Source: Akkermansia sp.
Lineage (GTDB): Bacteria > Verrucomicrobiota > Verrucomicrobiia > Verrucomicrobiales > Akkermansiaceae
DNA length: 45,287 nt
Assembly: GCA_017471985.1 (NCBI GenBank)
Contig: JAFURE010000009.1
Span: forward strand, 1-45,287
Direction: 5' to 3'
A program made the translations under genes and the position numbers. This document shows, piece by piece, positions 34,817 to 41,144 of this stretch. The stretch's first letter is position 1. The number at the start of each line of letters is the position of its first letter. The notes under the pieces were generated by a model. It searched no databases and had not been told where the DNA came from. It saw nothing but the letters and a program-made list of their open reading frames with translations.

Positions 34817-35647
34817 TTGATATTCCGAGTAATCACCGCCCTGCTCCTGAGTGCCATTTGCCTGTTGACGGCAGATGCGGCAGAGCTTAAGCGCCGCACA
34901 CCGACGGCAGGGGCTAGAAAAGCCGCTGCGCAGAGTCTGTATTTCAACAGAATTGTACTCTCAACCATACAGCATAGCATGCCGGGTGGAGGCGGTTATT
35001 CTGCTACTCCCGCAGACGTCGAGCGGCTGGCTCAGCAGGCGGTGGTGTGGTCGGAATCAAAGCAGACGTTAAGCATTGTACCTCGACTGGCAGTGCCGAC
35101 ATTTTGCTCGGCGGCCTGCTACATGGTCTTGCTGCGCAGCCTGCAACACTGGGAATCAGCAGTCGGCAGACGATTTCCCGCAGCCGTCTGGCAAAAACTG
35201 GACGTTACCCCTCATCAACCCGATGGAACCGGAATATGGGGCAGAGCCAATGCCAATGGCCCGGGATTTGCCAAAATGGTTCATGATTTAGGGGTCGGCA
35301 TCAATTTCCACGATGTGCGACTGGCTCAGCCCGGGGATTTTCTCAAAATTTTCTGGTCAGAGAGCATAGGAGCTACCGAGCGAGGACATCTGGTTATCTA
35401 TCTGGGGCTCGAGAGAAAAAACGGCACAGTATACCTCAAGTACTGGTCCGCCAATAAACCCGGTGGCTATGGCGTGAAAAGCGCCCCGTTCAGCCGTATG
35501 CACAACCTCATTTTTACCCGCATAACGGCCCCTCAGAATTTCGTGAATGTCACAAAGCTGCCGCCCCTCGACAACTGGTTGGCAGACATGCAGCGCCGGA
35601 GCTATACCTTTGCAGAAGTCCGTCGGAAATGTAGCATTGCCAACTGA
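34817..35647 (+). CDS. Secreted NlpC/P60-like cysteine peptidase candidate
   Basis: The 276-residue protein has a signal peptide (cleavage near ADA). A FCSAACYMVLL segment carries the possible nucleophile Cys. Much later come QPGDFLKIFW and the His-containing GHLVIYLG, followed by YWSAN. This order (Cys, G-D-turn, His on a strand) fits NlpC/P60 enzymes that cut cell-wall peptides, but identity by eye is low. The start must be TTG at 34817: an ATG just upstream is out of frame and runs into a stop. It is convergent with aroD, with 1 base between the stops. Confidence 0.7.
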   Translation: MIFRVITALLLSAICLLTADAAELKRRTPTAGARKAAAQSLYFNRIVLSTIQHSMPGGGGYSATPADVERLAQQAVVWSESKQTLSIVPRLAVPTFCSAACYMVLLRSLQHWESAVGRRFPAAVWQKLDVTPHQPDGTGIWGRANANGPGFAKMVHDLGVGINFHDVRLAQPGDFLKIFWSESIGATERGHLVIYLGLERKNGTVYLKYWSANKPGGYGVKSAPFSRMHNLIFTRITAPQNFVNVTKLPPLDNWLADMQRRSYTFAEVRRKCSIAN

Positions 35648-35648
35648 T

Positions 35649-36335
35649 TCAGCAGCAGCACTGAGTGCTTGCAAGTGCCTGTCGACAGAGAGCGGCCGAC
35701 CACTGCCCGGGAGCCGTCGGAGTATCGCCCAGATACCCGTAAATCAGGCAGGAACCATGCTGAACATACAACAGGCGGCTGACTGCGCCCAATGGCCCCA
35801 TACCCATGACGGCTACAGGACCGCTTGCGGCACGCAGCAGCTCTACTCCCACCATCATATCCTCTGCACTGTGCAGTCTGTAGGCAAACTTCACAATATC
35901 AGCCCCCAGGGAGCGAGCATGAGCTTCGCGCTGCAGGAGCGTTTCGAGAGAGGGCGTTTTTTCAAAATCGTGATTGGAGGCAATAACCGTTACCCCGGCA
36001 GTCTTTGCCGCGCTCACCAGCTCCTGAGCATGCTCCAGCTGAGCTGTCTCCCAATCAACAGCCGTTGCCAGCGGCAACAGGCGAATAGCCATAGCAAGTC
36101 GTTCTGACTCGGGCATCACTCGGCACCCGCCCTCACTCTCATGCCTGACCGTCAGCAACACCGGGCATTCCGGTCGCTGCGCAAGCAGTTGCTCGACCGA
36201 AACGTCAGGTGACAGCGCATCCACCCTCAGTTCAACCCAATCGCAATCCGTAGCGAATTTTCCCTTAGCCGCGGCGCACCAGGTCTGCCAATCGCTCACC
36301 GAACCCACGACTTTGTAATGTTGCTTGCTCTCCAT
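35649..36335 (-). CDS. aroD: 3-dehydroquinate dehydratase, type I
   Basis: The 228-residue protein has the type I residues: ELRVD, SNHDFEKTP with catalytic His122, and ADIVKFAYR with the Schiff-base Lys149. The C-terminal GYLGDTPTAPGQW is typical of the family. It makes 3-dehydroshikimate in the shikimate pathway. The transcript is probably monocistronic. Confidence 0.93.
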   Translation of the reverse strand: MESKQHYKVVGSVSDWQTWCAAAKGKFATDCDWVELRVDALSPDVSVEQLLAQRPECPVLLTVRHESEGGCRVMPESERLAMAIRLLPLATAVDWETAQLEHAQELVSAAKTAGVTVIASNHDFEKTPSLETLLQREAHARSLGADIVKFAYRLHSAEDMMVGVELLRAASGPVAVMGMGPLGAVSRLLYVQHGSCLIYGYLGDTPTAPGQWSAALCRQALASTQCCC

Positions 36336-36344
36336 GCGAGCAAC

Positions 36345-36373
36345 ATTCTACCCGAAATAGAGCTCAGAATCAA
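36345..36373 (-). promoter_or_regulatory. Promoter of aroD
   Basis: On the minus strand TTGATT (36373-36368), a 17-base spacer and TAGAAT (36350-36345) are seen, with 9 bases to the ATG at 36335. Confidence 0.6.
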
Positions 36374-36451
36374 GCCTGATGAAGAACAAGACAGAGATAC
36401 CCACGGCTGTGTCATAATGAGCGAGCTACAGGCAGGTGGCAATCTTTAGCA

Positions 36452-36480
36452 TTGCATGCGCGAAGGTTACGTGTTAGCAT
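36452..36480 (+). promoter_or_regulatory. Promoter of the Minf_1886/aguA unit
   Basis: TTGCAT (36452-36457), a 17-base spacer and TAGCAT (36475-36480) are seen. The -10 ends 6 bases before the ATG at 36487, implying a leaderless mRNA. Confidence 0.6.
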
Positions 36481-36486
36481 GGGCGC

Positions 36487-36876
36487 ATGAAACAGAGCTT
36501 CGAACGCGCCGTGGAAATACTGACAGAGCGCTATCCTCAATACACGGAGGAGGCCTATGAGTTCATGCGAGCCGGACTGGACGCCGCCGCTGACAAGTTC
36601 TGCAAAGATGACAAAAGCCCCCATCTGAGTGCCCGCGAACTGTATTTGGGGGCCTGCGCCTACGCTCTGGAGGAATATGGTCCCATGGCCGCCAAGGTGC
36701 TGGAATTCTGGGGTATAAGGAGTGCGAGCGATTTCGGTAACATTGTCTACAATCTCATTGAAGTCGGTATATTCGGCAAGCAGAAGGGAGACTCGCGCGA
36801 ACAGTTCGATGAGCTGCCAGACCTGCGACTCATACTCGATGCGCCCTACGATGGCAGAATTTCACCTCTTTCCTGA
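36487..36876 (+). CDS. Minf_1886 family protein (Verrucomicrobia/Planctomycetes-restricted)
   Basis: The 129-residue soluble protein has the family's pattern: FERAVEILTERYPQYTEEAYEFMRAGLD, then HLSARELYLGACAYALEEYG and IVYNLIEVGIFGKQKGDSREQF. The function is unknown across the family, which supports the taxonomic placement. It is followed 13 bases later by aguA, so the two are probably co-transcribed. Confidence 0.85.
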   Translation: MKQSFERAVEILTERYPQYTEEAYEFMRAGLDAAADKFCKDDKSPHLSARELYLGACAYALEEYGPMAAKVLEFWGIRSASDFGNIVYNLIEVGIFGKQKGDSREQFDELPDLRLILDAPYDGRISPLS

Positions 36877-36889
36877 TAAACATAATACT

Positions 36890-37933
36890 ATGAGCATACC
36901 ACAAGCAATGCAGGGCGACCAACTTCGCTGGCCGGCCGAGTGGGAACAGCAGGAGGCCGTGTGGCTTTCTTGGCCACACCGCGAGGATTTATGGCAGGGG
37001 GGACTGGCCGAGCTGACAGGTCACTACGCAAATCTGGCAGCAGTCATCGCCCCGCACGCGCAGGTAAGAATAAACGCAGCTGCCCCCCTGCACCAGGGGA
37101 TTGAGCTATTGCTGCAGCAGCGAGGGGTACAGAACTACGCTCTTTACGACCACCCCACCAATGATGTGTGGTGCCGCGACCACGGCCCGATTTTCGTACA
37201 GCGTCAGGATGGCACCCGACAGCTCGCCGATTGGACATTCAACGCCTGGGGCGGCAAGTTCGCGCCGTGGAATCTGGACAACGAAGTTCCCACCCGTATA
37301 GCAGACAGCCTGCAGCTGCCCCGGTTGAGCAGCGAAATCATTCTGGAAGGAGGCGCTATCGAAGGTAACGGCGAAGGGCTTCTGCTCACAACCGAGGCTG
37401 TACTGCTCAATCCCAACCGCAATCCCGGTATCAGTAAGGCTGAGATTGAAGCCGAACTGCACCGCATGCTCGGCACCGGGCAGGTATTCTGGCTGGGCTG
37501 CGGAATAGAGGGCGACGATACAGACGGCCACATTGACGACATGGTGCGCTTTGTGAATGCCGAGGCGGCGGTGTCCATCATTGAGCCGGATTCCCACTCA
37601 CCGCACTACCGCAATCTGGCCGAGAACAACGAGCGCTTGCAGGATTTACGCACTCCCTCCGGTCACAAGGTGGAAATCATACCTCTACCCATGCCTAAAC
37701 CGCTTGTTGCTAAAGATTGGCGTCTGGAGCAACTGCCTGCCAGTTATGCAAATTTCCTGATATGCAACGGAGCAGTCATCGTTCCCATCTTCAATCAGGC
37801 GAAGGAAGACGACCGGGCGCTTGGTATTCTGCGCGAGTGTTTCCCCGGCAAGCAGGTCATAGGCTTCGATGCCCGCCGTCTGGTCATAGAGGGCGGTGCT
37901 ATTCACTGCATCACTCAGCAGCAACCGCTCTGA
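36890..37933 (+). CDS. aguA: Agmatine deiminase / peptidyl-arginine deiminase family
   Basis: The 347-residue protein has the guanidine-modifying enzyme residues: NDVWCRDHGP, EGGAIEGNG, CGIEGDDTDGHIDDMVRF and the catalytic Cys near the end (GGAIHC, Cys340). It converts agmatine to N-carbamoylputrescine and ammonia for polyamine synthesis. There is no signal peptide, which favours agmatine deiminase over a secreted arginine deiminase. The upstream extension overlaps the Minf_1886 gene in another frame and was rejected. Confidence 0.9.
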   Translation: MSIPQAMQGDQLRWPAEWEQQEAVWLSWPHREDLWQGGLAELTGHYANLAAVIAPHAQVRINAAAPLHQGIELLLQQRGVQNYALYDHPTNDVWCRDHGPIFVQRQDGTRQLADWTFNAWGGKFAPWNLDNEVPTRIADSLQLPRLSSEIILEGGAIEGNGEGLLLTTEAVLLNPNRNPGISKAEIEAELHRMLGTGQVFWLGCGIEGDDTDGHIDDMVRFVNAEAAVSIIEPDSHSPHYRNLAENNERLQDLRTPSGHKVEIIPLPMPKPLVAKDWRLEQLPASYANFLICNGAVIVPIFNQAKEDDRALGILRECFPGKQVIGFDARRLVIEGGAIHCITQQQPL

Positions 37934-37954
37934 CATTCACACCAACTACCCAAC

Positions 37955-38752
37955 ATGAAAAAGATACTCGTATACATCGTTCTAATGCCCATCAGTTATG
38001 CGCTTCTGCTGTGGTTGGGATATACCAACCTCGTTCGGCAGAGTACGCAGGAGCAGTGGATGGAACAGGCCGCCCCCTGGCTGGGTGAGGCTCCGGCAGA
38101 CATGAAAGTTCACGAGGTGAATGACTCACCGGATTCCCTGCCATACACCGTCTTTCAGGTATCGGCAAGCAATGATATGAAAGAGCGTTTCCATCGAGCG
38201 TTCCCGGGCGCATCGACCAACAGCGAGTATCTCCAGGATTTACCCGAATGGAGCAAGTGCGGACTGACCGGCGGCAACACCGTCATCGTTCCGTCTATGA
38301 AGGAGGATCCCCATCTGGGCTTGTTGTACATCGTTATCAATAATCCCAATGCGAAAAAACAGCAGGGCACAGCCAAAACAATACAACCACTTTATCCGCA
38401 GTATCTGAATCACCACCCCTACCTGACCATGTGGCGTGATTTACTTATCGGACTGGTGAGCTATGTATTCCCCGCACTCTTCTGCTGCATCGGCCGGTTG
38501 TGGATTGAGCGCAAGGCGGTATGGACAATAGATACCATCGGTATCTGCATGGTAATCCCCGCCCTCACCATTGCCATAACCGGCTATATTGCCATAACGA
38601 ACTTCGGCATGTATGACGGCATCATGTCGATTATGGGTCTGTGCTTCTTTAGCGGGCTCAATATAGCCTGCAGTCTGGTTCTGATGGTCGTCACCTGCAT
38701 TGTCAGATTGTTCAAAGCAGAGATTTCACATGAACAAAAACAGTCAGCCTGA
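37955..38752 (+). CDS. Hypothetical membrane protein
   Basis: The 265-residue protein has an N-terminal helix (residues 4-25), an exported domain of about 130 residues and three C-terminal helices from about residue 155. The segment LWIERKAVWTIDTIGICMVIPALT resembles LWVQRNKIMTFETAYICLILPALF in the next gene, suggesting a shared membrane domain. No function is recognised. It starts 21 bases after aguA. Confidence 0.75.
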   Translation: MKKILVYIVLMPISYALLLWLGYTNLVRQSTQEQWMEQAAPWLGEAPADMKVHEVNDSPDSLPYTVFQVSASNDMKERFHRAFPGASTNSEYLQDLPEWSKCGLTGGNTVIVPSMKEDPHLGLLYIVINNPNAKKQQGTAKTIQPLYPQYLNHHPYLTMWRDLLIGLVSYVFPALFCCIGRLWIERKAVWTIDTIGICMVIPALTIAITGYIAITNFGMYDGIMSIMGLCFFSGLNIACSLVLMVVTCIVRLFKAEISHEQKQSA

Positions 38753-38779
38753 CGTCAAAACAATTAACCATTCACGAGC

Positions 38780-39166
38780 ATGAACAAAAAAACACTTATT
38801 CCCTGCATCTGTTACACTGCTGCCATTCCTGTTATTGCCCTGCTGCTGGCCTGTTTCAGCCTAGCCCCGCTCCGAGATGTTCTCACCCAACTTTTTCTCG
38901 TTCTGCCGATAATTCCGGCCACCATTATGTGGCTGTGGGTGCAGAGAAATAAAATCATGACTTTTGAGACAGCCTACATCTGTCTGATTCTCCCTGCATT
39001 GTTCTGTGTTTTACTGCCCGTCGGCGCCGGAACCATCAACGGCTTTCCTGTAAGTTACTCCGGCAGTACCTGCGACCAGATTGTCAGCCTTCTCTCTCAG
39101 AATGCCATTGCCACCATCTACATGGCTGTGCTGACAGCTGCTGTCAAGTGGCTGTGTAACCGCTGA
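38780..39166 (+). CDS. Hypothetical membrane protein, partial paralogue of the preceding one
   Basis: The 128-residue protein has four membrane helices and no exported domain. It matches the C-terminal membrane part of the 37955-38752 product by eye (L-W-hydrophobic-x-R pattern followed by a helix ending PAL). It starts 27 bases downstream of that gene and is convergent with rnhC 8 bases further on. Confidence 0.75.
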   Translation: MNKKTLIPCICYTAAIPVIALLLACFSLAPLRDVLTQLFLVLPIIPATIMWLWVQRNKIMTFETAYICLILPALFCVLLPVGAGTINGFPVSYSGSTCDQIVSLLSQNAIATIYMAVLTAAVKWLCNR

Positions 39167-39174
39167 GTTCCCTC

Positions 39175-40119
39175 TTATTGAATCACCTTGGCTGTGGTCT
39201 TGAAATGAAGCTTGGCCACATCGCTCAAACGCTCCTGCCCGTGTGTTGCCACAAACACACGGGCGGCTTTCGTTACATGCGGAGAACAGCCGAAGGGCAG
39301 CTCACAGCCACTGGCTGCCGCAGCATCGCGCATCCACTTCACAAAACGCGCGCGCGCTAATATGGAAGCAGCAGCCACTGCAATATCGCTCTCACCCTTG
39401 GTGCGCTGTTCAAGTAACACCGGCACATTGCGTTTCTTGAGTGCCATCTTCAGTACCCATTCGTTGGCAAACTTATCGCTTAATGCGCGCGGGCAAGCGG
39501 GAACTTTTTCGTGAAGCGCGGCTATCACGCGCGCGTGCCCCCAGGCCAGAAGTCGGTTCAGATTTCCGAACTCGGCGTACAATTCATTGTAACGCTTGGG
39601 ACCAATGCACACAACTTCATAGGCTACACCGGGCAGAGCCATTACCTTAGCTGCAATGGCAGCAATCTTACGGTCGTCGGGTATGGCCTTACTGTCCTGA
39701 CAACCCAATTTGACCAACTGAGCAGCCGTATTTTCATCTGAATACACACCGGCAATCACGAGCGGGCCGAAATAATCTCCCTTGCCGCTTTCATCCACAC
39801 CAAAATGAGGCCTGACGTCCAGAGAGCCTGCCATACCGGCCTGAACCCTGGCTGCAGGAGTAACCGGTTTTCTACTCACCGCCGATACACCGGACTTCGG
39901 GTCAATGAGCAACACAAACTCCATGAACTCATCTGCCCCACTCCCCTGCACAAGCAACTTGCCTTTTTTCGGATAGTAGGCCACATTCACACGCGGGCCT
40001 TCAAAACAGAAGTCGGCGTAATCCCTGGAAGTCTCCTCATACCCTGCGCGATCCTGCAGTTTTCTGCGAAGAGCCTTCGCCTCTGTCTGACTGAGCTGAA
40101 CGGTGTGTTGATTAGCCAT
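39175..40119 (-). CDS. rnhC: Ribonuclease HIII
   Basis: The 314-residue protein has an N-terminal TBP-like domain and the RNase HIII active-site motif VDESGKGDYFGPLVIAGVY. The remaining acidic residues lie downstream (ESDIAVAAASILARARF). It cuts RNA in RNA-DNA hybrids. The ATG at 40119 lies 9 bases after a -10-like box. Confidence 0.92.
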   Translation of the reverse strand: MANQHTVQLSQTEAKALRRKLQDRAGYEETSRDYADFCFEGPRVNVAYYPKKGKLLVQGSGADEFMEFVLLIDPKSGVSAVSRKPVTPAARVQAGMAGSLDVRPHFGVDESGKGDYFGPLVIAGVYSDENTAAQLVKLGCQDSKAIPDDRKIAAIAAKVMALPGVAYEVVCIGPKRYNELYAEFGNLNRLLAWGHARVIAALHEKVPACPRALSDKFANEWVLKMALKKRNVPVLLEQRTKGESDIAVAAASILARARFVKWMRDAAAASGCELPFGCSPHVTKAARVFVATHGQERLSDVAKLHFKTTAKVIQ

Positions 40120-40128
40120 AGCGCCCTT

Positions 40129-40157
40129 AAAATGCCTTGCTTCGAGTCTTTCGTCAA
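40129..40157 (-). promoter_or_regulatory. Promoter of rnhC
   Basis: On the minus strand TTGACG (40157-40152), a 17-base spacer and CATTTT (40134-40129) are seen, with 9 bases to the ATG at 40119. The -35 lies inside one arm of an inverted repeat. Confidence 0.5.
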
Positions 40158-40199
40158 CTCAAAATGCCCGAAAATCGGCCCTTTTTGGCACTGTTGACG
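40152..40199. repeat. Nested inverted repeats between rnhC and HU
   Basis: CGTCAAC (40152-40158) and GTTGACG (40193-40199) form outer arms around an inner TGCC/GGCA pair. A second hairpin, ACGCAAAAAA with TTTTTTGCGT (40197-40231), adjoins it on the HU side. Confidence 0.5.
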
Positions 40200-40230
40200 C
40201 AAAAAATACATGGAACACGCTTTTTTTGCG

Positions 40231-40258
40231 TGCACAACGCGACAAAATGCGCTATAGT
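40231..40258 (+). promoter_or_regulatory. Promoter of the HU gene
   Basis: TATAGT (40253-40258) has TGCACA 16 bases upstream (40231-40236). A leader of about 26 bases would precede the ATG at 40291, longer than for most genes here. Confidence 0.45.
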
Positions 40259-40290
40259 CACTGCGGCTTCTTCAACCAAGCAAAAAACTT

Positions 40291-40599
40291 ATGGCTAATA
40301 CGATTACAAAACGAGAGCTTGTTAACAAGATCTGCGCCGAGACCAGCAGTGACCTCACTCAGAACGATGTGCTCGAGGTTATTCAGAAGGCCGTTGATCT
40401 GATCATCGAGTCCCTGGGTAACGGCGACCGCGTTGTTCTTCGCAACTTCGGTACTTTCACCGTTAAGGAGGTTAAGGCTAAGATCGGCCGTAACCCCAAG
40501 GATCCCGGTAAGGATGTACCGATTCCTGCCCGTTCCGTGGTTAAGTTCAAGGTTGGCAAGACCCTCAAGGAGGCTGCAGCCAAGGTTGTGACCAAGTAA
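40291..40599 (+). CDS. HU family DNA-binding protein
   Basis: The 102-residue protein has the HU/IHF fold: helical N-terminus (TKRELVNKICAE), VVLRNFGTFTVKEVKAKIGRNPKDPG with the DNA-binding arm, and VVKFKVGKTLKEA. It bends and packages DNA as a dimer. Codon bias (AAG, CGT, GTT) indicates high expression. The alpha or beta subtype cannot be told. Confidence 0.93.
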   Translation: MANTITKRELVNKICAETSSDLTQNDVLEVIQKAVDLIIESLGNGDRVVLRNFGTFTVKEVKAKIGRNPKDPGKDVPIPARSVVKFKVGKTLKEAAAKVVTK

Positions 40600-40645
40600 T
40601 TGGCTACACATCCTGATTGAAATTAATCCATTAAATACCACTTCC

Positions 40646-40683
40646 TCGAGCCGCACCGGAGTTTTTTTTTCGGTGCGGCTCGA
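40646..40683 (+). terminator. Strong hairpin after HU with the T-run in the loop
   Basis: TCGAGCCGCACCG (40646-40658) pairs with CGGTGCGGCTCGA (40671-40683). The T9-10 tract lies in the 12-base loop rather than after the stem, and only a short T-run follows at 40687-40690. It is probably a terminator, but an odd one. Confidence 0.6.
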
Positions 40684-40734
40684 AACTTTTCAAGTCAATA
40701 TTTTTATTTTTTTCACTTTTCTTTACTTTTACGC

Positions 40735-40763
40735 TTGACATTCGCCCCAAACTTATGTAATCT
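40735..40763 (+). promoter_or_regulatory. Promoter of tRNA-Lys
   Basis: TTGACA (40735-40740), a 17-base spacer and TAATCT (40758-40763) are seen. The tRNA starts 26 bases further on. It serves as an internal reference for the promoter shape used by this genome. Confidence 0.75.
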
Positions 40764-40789
40764 ACGCGCGTTGCATTGCGACATTAAGT

Positions 40790-40862
40790 GCGCGGATAGC
40801 TCAGTTGGTAGAGCAGTAGACTTTTAATCTATTGGTCCCGGGTTCGAGTCCCGGTCCGCGTA
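40790..40862 (+). tRNA. tRNA-Lys (anticodon TTT)
   Basis: The cloverleaf is complete: acceptor GCGCGGA with TCCGCGT (first pair G-U), D-arm GCTC/GAGC, anticodon arm with loop CTTTTAA (anticodon TTT), and T-arm CCGGG-TTCGAGT-CCCGG, discriminator A. CCA is not encoded. The length is 73 bases. Confidence 0.95.
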
Positions 40863-41067
40863 CTACCTACCCTCTATCTGTAGCTGACAGAAAGGAATCC
40901 ACCTCTCTCTGATTATGCAGACAAGCTACGGTCACACCCGGTGATTATGAAGCATAGAAATGACTTCAGGATTCTGCACGCAGCATTCCCGTACTACACA
41001 GGGGCAACACAAAAATCAGACTACCGGGCTTTTTGTGTGAGTAGAAAGAATAAGACACGGATTTATC
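40863..41067. other. Non-coding stretch after tRNA-Lys
   Basis: About 200 bases without a gene that I can support. The only structure seen is a 9-bp stem, ACACAAAAA (41007-41015) with TTTTTGTGT (41030-41038), with a 14-base loop. It may end the tRNA transcript. Confidence 0.5.
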
Positions 41068-41096
41068 TTGCCAGAGCTGAATGGATGCGATAGAAT
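41068..41096 (+). promoter_or_regulatory. Promoter of the PpiD-like gene
   Basis: TTGCCA (41068-41073), a 17-base spacer and TAGAAT (41091-41096) are seen. The start codon at 41145 is 48 bases downstream, so this mRNA has a normal leader. Confidence 0.55.
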
Positions 41097-41144
41097 GCGC
41101 AAGTTCAGCGCGCAGGCGCGGAAACCACCATCTCATATCTGGCC

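Noticed and set aside
36722..36889. Upstream extension of agmatine deiminase
   Set aside because: It overlaps the Minf_1886 gene in another frame and adds residues unlike the family; the ATG at 36890 gives the normal N-terminus.
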